Below, piece after piece: positions 40,078 to 48,895 of a DNA stretch of 64,000 nucleotides. A program made the position numbers and the translations under genes. The notes under the pieces were generated by a model. The model was not told the DNA's origin. It did no database searches and was given only the letters and a program-made list of their open reading frames with translations. Each line of letters opens with the position of its first letter. Position 1 is the first letter of the stretch. This stretch comes from a virus, in the IMG/VR virus record IMGVR_UViG_3300027908_000020, positions 1 through 64,000 of that record; one strand, given 5' to 3'.

Positions 40078-40422
40078 ATGGGCATTAAAATAATCGATAA
40101 TAAAAAAGTCGAAATGACCGAAACCGAAATTAGTATGTATCGAGATATTTGTAGATCTTATGATCGCCCAAATTTCAAAGGAGAAGATCTTTTCAAAGAT
40201 CTTTTTGAGACCGATGAACTAGGAAGAATTGTATATTTAAAGCCCCCATCTACCAGGCATACAAGTATGGAAGTTTTTTTATTTGTTGCAATTTTGATGC
40301 AGCATCAGCACATCAGATCTATGCACTTTCAGGTATCTAATATGTGTAAGCAAATGCAAGAAAAAATGAATGAATTAGACGCTCTAATGAGCTCAGTAAA
40401 AAAAGAAAAAGAAGCCGAGTAG
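40078..40422 (+). CDS. Hypothetical helical protein
   Basis: A 114-residue protein that is mostly helical, with a long C-terminal helix (QQ..MCKQMQEKMNELDALM) that looks like a coiled coil. No family recognised. It is followed by a short gap containing CACGC/GCGTG (40448-40465), a weak hairpin without T tract. Confidence 0.62.
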   Translation: MGIKIIDNKKVEMTETEISMYRDICRSYDRPNFKGEDLFKDLFETDELGRIVYLKPPSTRHTSMEVFLFVAILMQHQHIRSMHFQVSNMCKQMQEKMNELDALMSSVKKEKEAE

Positions 40423-40490
40423 TAAGTCGATATAAGCCGTTCAACACGCAAAAGTAGATGCGTGATTCTAGATGAACAAAAGAAGATAAA

Positions 40491-40913
40491 ATGAGTACGA
40501 ACAAAGCAGAATTTGAAGAATTAGTTGAGAAGTGTTTTGCTGAATTGAAAGCAGCCTCTCAAGACAAGTACGAAACGGATAAAGCCGAAAGAACGGCAGC
40601 TCTGTTTTTGCAAGCGCAAATGAAGCTTGCATTCTTTATTGAAGATATTGAAAGCGCTGCGCGCCATTCCAAATCTTTTATTGATAAAATTGAATCAGAC
40701 AAATACTTTGAAATCAAAGATGCGGCCGTTGGTAAAAAAATTACCGAAGCAGCTATGGAACATTCTGTAGCTCATGACCCTGTTGTCGTAGAGGCTAAAA
40801 AGGCTAACTCTAACGCAGAATCTGAGTTAAGGAAATACAATTATCTTATGGCTTCTCTAAAGGAAGGTCATATCTTTTTCCGTGGTATGGGCCGTAAAAG
40901 TTACATGGAATAA
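40491..40913 (+). CDS. Hypothetical helical protein upstream of RecA-like gene
   Basis: A 140-residue, charged, all-helical protein. It lies just before the RecA-like gene and may be a recombination mediator or accessory, but no homologous motif is visible. Start ATG follows AGAAGATAAA. Confidence 0.62.
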   Translation: MSTNKAEFEELVEKCFAELKAASQDKYETDKAERTAALFLQAQMKLAFFIEDIESAARHSKSFIDKIESDKYFEIKDAAVGKKITEAAMEHSVAHDPVVVEAKKANSNAESELRKYNYLMASLKEGHIFFRGMGRKSYME

Positions 40914-40932
40914 ATAGTAAATGGAGAATGCA

Positions 40933-41910
40933 ATGACTAAGCAAGCAGCGAAAACAGAATTAGGAAAGATAGACATAAATAAACTAGTGAGAGCAGCTCA
41001 AGAATCATATTCCAAAAAGGAAGCGGGATTAGCCAATCAACTATCTACAGGCAAGGGTCTCGTAAGACCAACGGAAGATAAAGACTTCGTACTATGGACT
41101 GGTGGCGATCACTGGTATCAGTTGACCCATCTCAAAGGAATTCCGTTCGGACGTATTATAGAAATCTCCGGTAAACCAGATTCAGGTAAGAGTACCCACG
41201 CGATGGCATTCATGAAATTCGCCCAAGATCAAGGAGTGCTTGTTGTTCTATGGGATGCAGAGAAGAAATTCTCACCATCAAGATTCGACAACAAGATTGG
41301 TGGTTGCTCAGACAATTTACTTGTTGTAAATACTAATAACATTCTAAATGGAGCAAAAGCTGTTGCCCACCTTGTTAATTCAGCCAAAGAATTAAACCCA
41401 GATGTAAAGATTCTAATTGTTTGGGATAGTGTTGGGGCATCCGTAAACTCAACCGAAGATAAAGATGATAGTGAGGATTATTCACAGCAACCAGGTGTTA
41501 CAGCAAAGGAAAATGCTTATACCATAAGAAAGTTCAACAAGTTAATCAACAAGTTTACAAACAGAGAAACTGGTGAAGAAACTGTTGCAGTTCTAGTTAT
41601 CAATCAGACATACGTTAATATTGGAAGCGTTGGCCAAACAGAGAAGGGCGGAGGCGAAATATATTACCTCTCTAGTGTAATTGTTCAGCTTTCTCGAAAG
41701 CAAGATTTGAACCGTGTAAAAGCTGGCGAGAAATACAAATATGGTATCGTAACCAGAGCCAAAGTTAAGAAGAATCATTTGTTTGATGGTGATGAGTGCA
41801 TTGCAGAAATGGATTTGGTTGTTTCGGCAGATGGTATTCATCTTGCAAAAGATGTAAAGAACTTCGACGATATCAAAGGCTGGAGTGCCAGCGAGGAAGA
41901 GGGAGAATAA
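40933..41910 (+). CDS. RecA/UvsX-like recombinase
   Basis: A 325-residue RecA-fold ATPase. Walker A GKPDSGKST lies at residues 80-88, WDAEKKFSPSRF follows (catalytic Glu), Walker B is ILIVWDSVGA near 155, and VLVINQTYVNIG (about 215) matches the L2/DNA-binding region with GGGEIYYLSSVI after it. It is closest in style to phage UvsX/RecA proteins that promote strand exchange and replication restart. ATG 40933 is preferred because GGAG sits at proper spacing; an earlier in-frame ATG lacks one. It is followed directly by SSB and other replication genes. Confidence 0.9.
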   Translation: MTKQAAKTELGKIDINKLVRAAQESYSKKEAGLANQLSTGKGLVRPTEDKDFVLWTGGDHWYQLTHLKGIPFGRIIEISGKPDSGKSTHAMAFMKFAQDQGVLVVLWDAEKKFSPSRFDNKIGGCSDNLLVVNTNNILNGAKAVAHLVNSAKELNPDVKILIVWDSVGASVNSTEDKDDSEDYSQQPGVTAKENAYTIRKFNKLINKFTNRETGEETVAVLVINQTYVNIGSVGQTEKGGGEIYYLSSVIVQLSRKQDLNRVKAGEKYKYGIVTRAKVKKNHLFDGDECIAEMDLVVSADGIHLAKDVKNFDDIKGWSASEEEGE

Positions 41911-41911
41911 T

Positions 41912-42238
41912 ATGCCTGATTTAACAATAAAACCGGCGTCATCGGTAGATGATCAAGGTGTACTTAGAATGCCAGAAATTAGAACTGGCAAAATAGTACC
42001 AACATATCTGGTAACAATAGAAGCAGGGAAGAAAGAACTACATTTCATTGCTACAAAATTTGATGAAACAAATACTTGTGGTAAATTCGTTGGTTTCTAT
42101 TGTACTGCAACAGAGGAAAAGATTGTCAGCAGCTACGATGAGATTATTAAAAGTACTGATAAGACAAACTATGTCGAGATCCAGATTCCATGGAACAGAA
42201 TACTGAGTGTACGCAGTTTGCTATACAAGCACAAATAG
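41912..42238 (+). CDS. Hypothetical small protein between RecA-like and SSB genes
   Basis: A 108-residue, apparently beta-rich protein starting from ATG 41912 with GGGAGAATAAT before it; the longer in-frame start would lie inside the recombinase gene. No family recognised. Confidence 0.65.
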   Translation: MPDLTIKPASSVDDQGVLRMPEIRTGKIVPTYLVTIEAGKKELHFIATKFDETNTCGKFVGFYCTATEEKIVSSYDEIIKSTDKTNYVEIQIPWNRILSVRSLLYKHK

Positions 42239-42247
42239 GAGATTAAA

Positions 42248-42580
42248 ATGGCAAGAATGAATAGAAGAAACGTAAGAACAGCTAACAGAGTCGCAAGAAT
42301 GAACATTGATCGGGATCTTATCGAGACCATTCAAACTAGAATTCAGACTCTTCTAGGTCGCAGAAATGGTTCATGGAATGGTACCATGACTGAACTCAAC
42401 CAAGCGATTACATCAGGATTAAGAAGGGCTACGCCAACTAACTGGCCAAAGACACCAAGCGTGTTGCGACGAGTTATCAACAGCGTAGTACCTGCTTTGA
42501 GAAGATCTGGTGTGCGAGTCCAGTTTGGCCGCACAACCGATCATTCAAGGACCCGTTTTGTTAGTTTTACACAAAACTAA
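42248..42580 (+). CDS. Small basic winged-helix-like protein
   Basis: A 110-residue, very Arg-rich protein. GSWNGTMTELNQAITSGL (about residues 41-58) and TPSVLRRVINSVVPALRRSGV (about 69-89) resemble the winged-helix domain found at the C-terminus of some phage primase/helicase proteins, and it may bind DNA. It sits between the recombinase and SSB genes. The fold assignment is moderate; the function is unknown. GGAGATTAAA provides the ribosome-binding site. Confidence 0.6.
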   Translation: MARMNRRNVRTANRVARMNIDRDLIETIQTRIQTLLGRRNGSWNGTMTELNQAITSGLRRATPTNWPKTPSVLRRVINSVVPALRRSGVRVQFGRTTDHSRTRFVSFTQN

Positions 42581-42636
42581 TACGTACTAGTAGTTAGATT
42601 CAAAAATAGTACACAGAAAATAAATAGGAGAATAAT

Positions 42637-43323
42637 ATGAATAAATATGGTGAACAGTCTTGGACTGATGTAGTTCTAAATTCGTCAGAAAAGAAAAACA
42701 GCAAAGATCTATTTTTGCGTTTGAACCCAGGCTCTAACGTCGTAAGGTTGCTTACCCTTCCATACGCTTATTATCAGCACAAGCATATGATAGATGGTGG
42801 GAAAAAGTTCGGATACAGAATCAACTGTTCCGATCCTGAGCACCGTACTAGTTGCCCAGTTTGTGAAAAGGGCGAGGATAAGGCCAAGCGTAGGTGGTTT
42901 CTTGGTGTAATCGATCGTAAGAACGATGCATACAAGATACTTGATATCGGTTTCTCTGTCTTCAAGGCAATTCAAACGCTTGCCAAAGATGATGACTGGG
43001 GCGATCCAAGTAGATATGATATCGATATTGTGGTCGATCCACATGGAGGTGCAACCGGTTACTACACAGTAGTAGCCAAGCCACCAAAGCCATTATCTGC
43101 TAGTGATTTGGTAAAGCGCGAAGAGAACAGCACGGAAGAGATTGCTCGTAGAGCAAGCCCTCCAACCCGTGAAAAGGTTCAAGAGAGATTGGACAAGATA
43201 ATGGAAGAAATCAATTCCGGCTCAAGTTCGTCCTCAGCTTCAGCTTCTGAAGAAGACTCAACAACTGATAGTGAGGAAGAATTTCCTGACTATGATAACA
43301 AGACCAAGAAAGCTCCTTTCTAA
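42637..43323 (+). CDS. Single-stranded DNA-binding protein, gp32-like
   Basis: A 228-residue protein with the T4 gp32-type order: basic N-terminus, a zinc segment C-x6-8-SCPVCEKGE near residue 67, RRWFLGVIDRKNDAYKILDIGFSVFK (core OB strand region), and GDPSRYDI followed by a Ser/Glu/Asp-rich acidic C-terminal tail (about 185-228) as in SSB proteins that recruit partners. It coats and protects single-stranded DNA during replication and recombination. A strong terminator follows 36 bases after its stop. Confidence 0.85.
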   Translation: MNKYGEQSWTDVVLNSSEKKNSKDLFLRLNPGSNVVRLLTLPYAYYQHKHMIDGGKKFGYRINCSDPEHRTSCPVCEKGEDKAKRRWFLGVIDRKNDAYKILDIGFSVFKAIQTLAKDDDWGDPSRYDIDIVVDPHGGATGYYTVVAKPPKPLSASDLVKREENSTEEIARRASPPTREKVQERLDKIMEEINSGSSSSSASASEEDSTTDSEEEFPDYDNKTKKAPF

Positions 43324-43358
43324 TCTTTTACCCTAGAGCTTAGTTTCCGCTGAGCAGC

Positions 43359-43400
43359 AAAAGAGATGTATTCTATACGAGTACATCTCTTTTGTTTTTA
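43359..43400 (+). terminator. Rho-independent terminator after SSB gene
   Basis: AAAAGAGATGTATTC (43359-43373) and GAGTACATCTCTTTT (43379-43393) form a 15-base stem with one G-T pair and a TATAC loop, followed by GTTTTTAT. It ends the recombinase/SSB transcript. The strand is given by the T tract, though the stem's own T run would also work from the other side. Confidence 0.9.
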
Positions 43401-43429
43401 TAGTGCGATATATATCCAATAAAGGATAT

Positions 43430-44041
43430 ATGGCAATAATTCTGGGTCTAGACATATCTACTACATGTATAGGGTGGTCAGTTATACAATATAAAAACCT
43501 TACCTATAATCTTATAGGTATAGGTTATTTTGAACCGATTAAAAACGTATCTAATGTTTTTGATGCGCATCCAAAGAAATTAAAAGATTTGGATAGCTTA
43601 GAGTTTCTTGATATGATCCAAATGTCAAAAAATATGATAACAGAATTACTTAGGAAGTACAACCCAGATAAAGTGTGTATAGAAGATTATATAAGATACA
43701 TGGCTGGTGGTTCCGGCGCAAATACGATTATACCATTAGCATGTTTAAATAGATCTATTTGTTCCTTAGTGTATGAATATTTTGATTTTGATAAAAAAAG
43801 AGTTTCTATTTGCAATGTCATGTCGATACGATCGCTAATTAAAAAATCTGCTAAATTATCGGAGCTGCCAAAAAAAGAAGAGCTGCCCCCAATTCTAGAA
43901 AAATTAATGGGTATTAAAGTGCCTATTCTATTGGAAGAATCTAAAAGAAACAAATCAAAGATATCTTCATTTACATATGACCAGTCAGATAGTATAGCTT
44001 GTTCGTATTACATTACTGCAAACAATAAAGAAAATAAATGA
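43430..44041 (+). CDS. RuvC-like Holliday junction resolvase
   Basis: A 203-residue RNase H-fold nuclease. Strand 1 is LGLDISTTCIGWSV (residues 5-18) with the first catalytic Asp, VCIEDYIRY near 84 supplies the Glu, and YDQSDSIACSYY near 190 supplies the last Asp pair, the order of RuvC-family resolvases. It would cut Holliday junctions before packaging. ATG 43430 follows AAAGGATAT; GATATATAT at 43407-43415 is a likely promoter box. Its stop overlaps the DnaJ start (ATGA). Confidence 0.83.
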   Translation: MAIILGLDISTTCIGWSVIQYKNLTYNLIGIGYFEPIKNVSNVFDAHPKKLKDLDSLEFLDMIQMSKNMITELLRKYNPDKVCIEDYIRYMAGGSGANTIIPLACLNRSICSLVYEYFDFDKKRVSICNVMSIRSLIKKSAKLSELPKKEELPPILEKLMGIKVPILLEESKRNKSKISSFTYDQSDSIACSYYITANNKENK

Positions 44042-45054
44042 ATAAAGTTGATGAAGCATTTAATATCTTGGGATTACCTCGTTCGGTACCAGAGGATGAG
44101 TTAAAAGCAAAATATAAAGAACTCGCTAAAAAGTTTCATCCCGATGTGTACAAGGAAGACCCAGAGAAGTTTAAAAAAATAAATGAAGCCTACCAGCTTA
44201 TTCAAGATTACAAAGCAAATCCATCCAAGTATGAGCGCAAACAGTTTCAACAAAATGATGTTGGTTTCCAGTATAACGAGATAAATCTACAAGATTTATT
44301 TAATAATTTTCATAATAATTTTACTACCGAAGATAATGAGGGCCCACGAAGAAGTCCAAATATTTCCGCTCCACCACCAACCATTAATATAAATATTTCT
44401 TTCAAAGAATCAATATTAGGTAATGAGAAACAAATAACGTATAAGAGATATTTGAAATGTACGATATGTAATGGTATTGGATTAGAATATGTTAATAACG
44501 GATGCCAATCTTGTAACGGATTTGGAAGAATTGTAGCCAATAACAAAGGAATGGTATTTTCTAAAGTTTGTACTAAATGTTATGGAAAAAATATCAAAAA
44601 GAATAAATGCTCGAACTGTAATGTTAAAGGTGTTATGGAGAATGATGTTGCAGGCACAGTTCAAATTCCCCCGGGCATTGTCAACGGAACAACTCTTCGT
44701 CTTGCCGCAGCTGGTCACTACATGGGTAATTCATTATTTGGAGATTCTTATGGCGATGTGTTTATACGAGTAACTGTAGATAAGGATCTTGAGCTTGAGT
44801 TAATGGGGTCAGATGTTGTAAGTCATGTAAATCTATCTTTACTCGATGCACTTATCGGATCCCATCAAGAAATAAAAACAGTACATGGTACCAGAAATAT
44901 AGCGATCCCAGCACTCACTAAAAACAAAGATGAATTGCGAATCCAAGATTGTGGTGTCAAAGGAACAACTGGGGTCCAAAGGGTTATATTAGATGTAAGG
45001 TATCCAGATGATACTAAAGCTCTTGTGGAGTGGTTAAAGAATAGTCAGAACTAG
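44038..45054 (+). CDS. dnaJ: DnaJ (Hsp40) co-chaperone
   Basis: A 338-residue DnaJ. The J domain is at residues 1-65 with the HPD motif at 34-36, an acidic/Asn linker replaces the Gly/Phe region, the Cys-rich zinc domain (CTIC, CQSC, CTKC, CSNC; about residues 141-200) has four Cys pairs, and the C-terminal substrate-binding domain follows with VQIPPGIVNGTTLRL and GDVFIRV. It stimulates Hsp70 (DnaK), presumably of the host since no DnaK is in the window. It is about 40 residues shorter than E. coli DnaJ. Its start overlaps the resolvase stop. Confidence 0.93.
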   Translation: MNKVDEAFNILGLPRSVPEDELKAKYKELAKKFHPDVYKEDPEKFKKINEAYQLIQDYKANPSKYERKQFQQNDVGFQYNEINLQDLFNNFHNNFTTEDNEGPRRSPNISAPPPTININISFKESILGNEKQITYKRYLKCTICNGIGLEYVNNGCQSCNGFGRIVANNKGMVFSKVCTKCYGKNIKKNKCSNCNVKGVMENDVAGTVQIPPGIVNGTTLRLAAAGHYMGNSLFGDSYGDVFIRVTVDKDLELELMGSDVVSHVNLSLLDALIGSHQEIKTVHGTRNIAIPALTKNKDELRIQDCGVKGTTGVQRVILDVRYPDDTKALVEWLKNSQN

Positions 45055-45062
45055 GAAAGATT

Positions 45063-45401
45063 ATGCCGTTTCTAATGAATTGTAATAATAGGGGTTGTGG
45101 TAAATATCAGCAGCCCTCACTCAACCTAAAAAGCAATGAAGTAATTTGTGGCGAGTGCGGGCAGATAATTGCTGGTGTCTCACATTTTACTAAAGTGCAG
45201 ATGAAAAGTTTGGGACAGACACTTAAACCGGCGAAACCAGCCTACTCAGTTAGATGCGAAAAATGTAAACAAGAAGCTTTACCAAAGCTAGATAAAAATC
45301 AGCTTGTCTGTTCATGGTGTAGTGAAATACTTAAAAATGTAAGTAAGCCATTTGAAATTCTGATAAGAAACGCAATTAAGAAAGGCGATGAAGAATTATA
45401 A
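45063..45401 (+). CDS. Double zinc-ribbon protein
   Basis: A 112-residue protein with two zinc ribbons: CNNRGC with CGEC, then CEKC with CSWC, separated by a basic segment. Known short proteins of this kind bind nucleic acids or RNA polymerase. Its start follows the DnaJ stop by 8 bases, and its TAATG stop overlaps the next start. Confidence 0.68.
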   Translation: MPFLMNCNNRGCGKYQQPSLNLKSNEVICGECGQIIAGVSHFTKVQMKSLGQTLKPAKPAYSVRCEKCKQEALPKLDKNQLVCSWCSEILKNVSKPFEILIRNAIKKGDEEL

Positions 45402-45958
45402 TGAAAGAGATTAAAATATCTAATGAACATTTTAAGTTCATTGAGAACCAGGCCCCCAAGTTAGATATTGGTGGCTTCTCTAATTTGGATAGAAAAGATT
45501 TAACTAAAGCTAGCAGACTTGATTATCAATATACAGGTTTGTATGGAGAGCTTGCATGGTACATGCATAGATATAATAGTTTTGATAAACTATCCAATCT
45601 ATTAGATTATAAATTTGAAGTATGCAGAAAAAATAATATTGGTGATTCAGGTTATGATGATAGTATTACTCATAATGAAAAAACTAGATTTGTTGATATC
45701 AAAACAACTCATATAGATGATGAGAAAAGAATTAAATATCTAAACCTTGTTATTCCTCCAAGAGAACTGCATGAGCAAATGATCTATATTTGCGCATTCT
45801 CTATTGGTAAAGACAGAAAAAATGTAGATAAAGTCATCTTGGCCGGTTGGGAAATAAACGAATGTATTACTGATAGATGGAAGTATGATTCTAATAAGTA
45901 TTGCGTTTCAGTTCCAAGGTTACGGCCTATGAAAGAGTTAGAAAAATATATAAGATGA
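45401..45958 (+). CDS. PD-(D/E)XK-like nuclease candidate
   Basis: A 185-residue protein with a pattern that fits the PD-(D/E)XK fold: YGELAWYM near 48 (Glu), GDSGYDDSI near 80 (Asp), and FVDIKTTHI near 96 (D-x-K). It resembles small phage endonucleases of unknown specificity. The pattern is convincing but divergent, so the call is moderate. Its stop overlaps the next start (ATGA). Confidence 0.6.
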   Translation: MKEIKISNEHFKFIENQAPKLDIGGFSNLDRKDLTKASRLDYQYTGLYGELAWYMHRYNSFDKLSNLLDYKFEVCRKNNIGDSGYDDSITHNEKTRFVDIKTTHIDDEKRIKYLNLVIPPRELHEQMIYICAFSIGKDRKNVDKVILAGWEINECITDRWKYDSNKYCVSVPRLRPMKELEKYIR

Positions 45959-46167
45959 AAATATGGTATAAAGCCGTTTGCGATGAACATAAAGAAATGG
46001 TTGATATGTTTGTGAATAACGTAGCTACTACTTATCATTATCTTCTAGATAAGGATGAAACCATTAACATATGGCTCAATTTACATTACGGTTGTAAATT
46101 ACGATTAATACATCATGATTTAGATTTGGACGAGTGTTTCAATAATGGGTACAGTTTTGTTAAATGA
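45955..46167 (+). CDS. Small hypothetical protein
   Basis: A 70-residue protein, with Cys, His and aromatic residues in the C-terminal half (LHYGCKLRLIHHD, CFNNGY), coupled to both neighbours by ATGA overlaps. ATG 45955 is chosen instead of a longer TTG start inside the upstream gene. No family recognised. Confidence 0.6.
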   Translation: MKIWYKAVCDEHKEMVDMFVNNVATTYHYLLDKDETINIWLNLHYGCKLRLIHHDLDLDECFNNGYSFVK

Positions 46168-46922
46168 ATTACTATAAAGATATAGTTGCATCTTGCAGGG
46201 ATTTGCTTTTGAATTTCCCGGAGGCCGCTCATGTTGCTGACTATGCAAGTAAGCGACTAACTGAGTCGGGACAAGATAAGTTCTCGTTCGGGTATTTCCC
46301 TAGTAACGCTAATCTCTCTGTATTAGAAGCTATCGTGGGTGAGGATAAGCTTGCTAAATCAGATTTGATTTATGATCGAATTTTGCAGGATGGCGCATCC
46401 ACCAGAAAGATACGCCACTCAAGTTTAGAGAATCATAATCTCGTAATGCCATACCGAGATGTGTATGGCAACATTATTGCTTTAGTCGGACGAACTATCC
46501 TTGGTGAAGAGGAAAGACAAGCCCAAAATATTCCCAAGTATAAAAATACATCCTTTGACAAAGGTAGCCATCTATTTGGATTATATGAAGCTAAAGAAAG
46601 CATTATAAAAACTAATACGGCCTACGTAGTTGAGGGACAGTTTGACTGCATTACTGCTCATGGTAAAGGTATGACTAATGTAGTGGCTCTTGGATCGTCA
46701 AATATGACTTTTGAGCAGTTTGCATTATTAACTAGATATACCAATAATCTCTTTATCTTATTAGACAATGATCAGGCTGGCCGAGCGGGAACAGAGAGAA
46801 TACTTAAATTCTACTCAAAATATGCTAATATAAGGCGCTCCATCCTCCCCAAAGGGTTTAAAGATATTGATGAATATCTAGCAGATAATGATGTTGAGTC
46901 ATTAATTTACACTCTTAAATAA
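46164..46922 (+). CDS. dnaG: DnaG-type primase catalytic (TOPRIM) half
   Basis: A 252-residue protein equivalent to the RNA polymerase core of DnaG primase, without the N-terminal zinc domain. NLVMPYRDVYGNIIALVGR precedes the TOPRIM motifs: E157 in VVEGQFDC and D201/D203 in LLDNDQAGR bind the metal ions, with GSHLFGLYEAK and GTERILK around them. The C-terminal helicase-binding domain of DnaG is absent. The missing zinc domain is encoded at 24406-25011, so primase appears to be split across two distant genes. It is the last of a run of ATGA-coupled genes. Confidence 0.9.
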   Translation: MNYYKDIVASCRDLLLNFPEAAHVADYASKRLTESGQDKFSFGYFPSNANLSVLEAIVGEDKLAKSDLIYDRILQDGASTRKIRHSSLENHNLVMPYRDVYGNIIALVGRTILGEEERQAQNIPKYKNTSFDKGSHLFGLYEAKESIIKTNTAYVVEGQFDCITAHGKGMTNVVALGSSNMTFEQFALLTRYTNNLFILLDNDQAGRAGTERILKFYSKYANIRRSILPKGFKDIDEYLADNDVESLIYTLK

Positions 46923-47006
46923 AATGGTTGATAGTTATCGGCATATAAATCAGTATTATTAAACGAAGAACTTATAATAAATGATATATAATTCTTCGGA
47001 GCCAAA
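46923..47006 (+). promoter_or_regulatory. Promoter-like gap before sigma-like gene
   Basis: 84 bases without an ORF of useful length. TATAATAAATGATATATAAT at 46972-46991 holds both a TATAAT and the recurrent TGATATATA box (46982-46990), 17 bases before the ATG, with TTCGGAG as ribosome-binding site. It probably starts a transcript of the sigma-like gene. Confidence 0.5.
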
Positions 47007-47450
47007 ATGGAGAGACGAAAGAACAGATCAGATTCATACCAACATTTAATTGTGGAGAGAATTGTTCCAAATGAAATGTTAGAATCCTTTTCAAATGAAG
47101 AGGGGGTGTTTAAGCGCTTGAACCCTTTTTCCTATAATGACGAAATAGCGGATTTAGAAGATCAGTTAAAGAAGGAGTTCTGGCGTATAGTAGATACTCT
47201 TCTTACTCCGAGACAAAGGGAAGTTATTCGATTGTATGCTGATGGATATACACAGATGGAAATAGCAAAGATGTTAAATGTTAATCAGTCAAGTATAACG
47301 AAAAGTTTGAATGGAAATGTAGATTATAAAAATGGCAAAAAGATTTATGGTGGAGCTAGAAAGAAGATTAGGAAAATAATAGAAAACGATGATAGAATTA
47401 AAGATATATTGAAACGAATTTCTGAATTGAGAGACGAGAATTGGCTATAA
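47007..47450 (+). CDS. Sigma region-4-like helix-turn-helix protein
   Basis: A 147-residue protein with a sigma-70 region-4/LuxR-type helix-turn-helix: LTPRQREVIRLYADGYTQME (residues 66-85) then IAKMLNVNQSSITKSL. No region 2 is seen, so it is not a full sigma factor. Proteins with only this part may act as activators or as divergent late sigma factors. It is a candidate reader of the TGATATATA or TATAAATA boxes in this window, but nothing connects them directly. Positively charged C-terminal third. Confidence 0.75.
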   Translation: MERRKNRSDSYQHLIVERIVPNEMLESFSNEEGVFKRLNPFSYNDEIADLEDQLKKEFWRIVDTLLTPRQREVIRLYADGYTQMEIAKMLNVNQSSITKSLNGNVDYKNGKKIYGGARKKIRKIIENDDRIKDILKRISELRDENWL

Positions 47451-47489
47451 GTTCTTGACTTTTCGTTGTCAACTGGTTATATTTCCCAT

Positions 47490-48317
47490 ATGCATTGCAC
47501 AATTTATTTATTAAGAGATAATACCAATAATATGATCTATATTGGCCAAACTTGGTTGTCATTAAAGAAAAGATTTGGGCCACGTGGCCTCGGCTATAAA
47601 AATTCTATTTATCTGTATGCTGCCATACAAAAACATGGCCACGAAAATTTCACATATGAAGTATTAGATACTTGTGAAGATCAGGAAACTGCCGATCTTC
47701 TAGAAGATAACTATATAACGCAATATGATAGCAGAAATCCTGATGTTGGATACAATCTTAAAGAAGGCGGAAGTGCTGGCAGACACTCTAATGAAACTAG
47801 AGAAAAAATGTCAAAAACAATGAAGAACAAAACTGATAAACTATCTCCCGAAGAATTGGCAAATAAGGTTAAATATATAGTTGGATATTGGGAAGGTAAG
47901 GAACGGGGTCCACATTCAGAAGAATGGAAAGAAGAAAATTCAACAAGAATGACTGAATGGCACGAAAATAATGTTCACCCAATGCTTGGCAAAACTCATT
48001 CGGAAGAAGCTAAGATAAAAATCTCGGAAGCAAGCAAGGGACATCCCGTTTCTGAAGAACAAAGAAAAGCTATTAGTAAAGCTCATAAAATGGACCCAGA
48101 AAGAGAACGTGCTATTATTGCTGCATATCAAAACCAGACCAATATCTCTGATATTGAAAAAGAGTTCGGAACCAGCAGAAGCAGCATCTATAGAATATTA
48201 GATAGGAATAATATTCCTCGGGCCGGAAACTTTACAAAGTGGACCGGTAAGAAACATTCCAAAGAAACTAAAGAAAAACAAAGCGATGCAAGAAAGCAAT
48301 TCTGGGAAAAGAAGTAA
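47490..48317 (+). CDS. GIY-YIG homing endonuclease
   Basis: A 275-residue protein. The GIY-YIG nuclease domain at the N-terminus has CTIYLLRDNTNNMIYIGQT, then LKKRFGPRG and AIQKHGHENFTYEVL, with DLLEDNYI (catalytic Glu). The C-terminal two-thirds has repeated DNA-binding motifs of the NUMOD type (HSNETREKMSKTMK, HSEEAKIKISEASKG, HSKETKEKQSDARK) and a helix-turn-helix (ISDIEKEFGTSRSSIYRIL). This is a free-standing homing endonuclease. ATG 47490 is chosen over a TTG further upstream. Confidence 0.92.
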   Translation: MHCTIYLLRDNTNNMIYIGQTWLSLKKRFGPRGLGYKNSIYLYAAIQKHGHENFTYEVLDTCEDQETADLLEDNYITQYDSRNPDVGYNLKEGGSAGRHSNETREKMSKTMKNKTDKLSPEELANKVKYIVGYWEGKERGPHSEEWKEENSTRMTEWHENNVHPMLGKTHSEEAKIKISEASKGHPVSEEQRKAISKAHKMDPERERAIIAAYQNQTNISDIEKEFGTSRSSIYRILDRNNIPRAGNFTKWTGKKHSKETKEKQSDARKQFWEKK

Positions 48318-48405
48318 TTTTTAAGTTTTAAGTTATTAATATTCATAATTTTTATGGCATTATTCTAGTATTTGTAATAGTCAAAGTTTAATTATTGGAG
48401 ACATA

Positions 48406-48882
48406 ATGCCCAAGTTTTCTGTAGATTATCTACAATTATCCAATTCTGTGGAGAAGAAGTTTTTCAAGCTGTCAGACGTTCAGCACCGGCTTGAGAAAAT
48501 AGGTTTTGATGTAGTTCGCTTCAAGGACGGAAATCCAGAAGAACTCTGGCAAATTCAAAATTCTGACGATGGTGATTACATAGTCGCTAGATATGAGTCA
48601 GAATCATCGGAAGCCCCTAAAACAGAAAAGACCGCCTCTTCCAATGCTTGGGAAGTGTTAGTTAGCGAAGCATCTGGCTATATAAACATATTCTATAAAG
48701 GGTTTCCGGTTGTGAAAGCCAGTCTTGCTCAAGTTGGAATCCAGAAAGATGACCTAGATACTCTCAAAAGATTTTTGCCAAGTAAGTTGAGCACAGATAA
48801 ACAATTCGCCCAGTCTTTGTTAAAGACCTTAAATACGACTGAGCGATACGAGTTATTGAGACTGTATCCGGAGCTATCCTAA
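48406..48882 (+). CDS. Hypothetical protein, structural-region
   Basis: A 158-residue protein with an initial beta-strand region and a C-terminal helical part. Its gene starts a run of virion-type genes after an AT-rich 88-base gap with GGAGACATA as ribosome-binding site. No family recognised. Confidence 0.62.
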   Translation: MPKFSVDYLQLSNSVEKKFFKLSDVQHRLEKIGFDVVRFKDGNPEELWQIQNSDDGDYIVARYESESSEAPKTEKTASSNAWEVLVSEASGYINIFYKGFPVVKASLAQVGIQKDDLDTLKRFLPSKLSTDKQFAQSLLKTLNTTERYELLRLYPELS

Positions 48883-48895
48883 TCACAGGTGTTAA

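Noticed and set aside
40448-40465. CACGC/GCGTG hairpin after the 40078 gene as a terminator
   Set aside because: The stem is five bases with a ten-base loop and no T tract, so it is not a convincing terminator.
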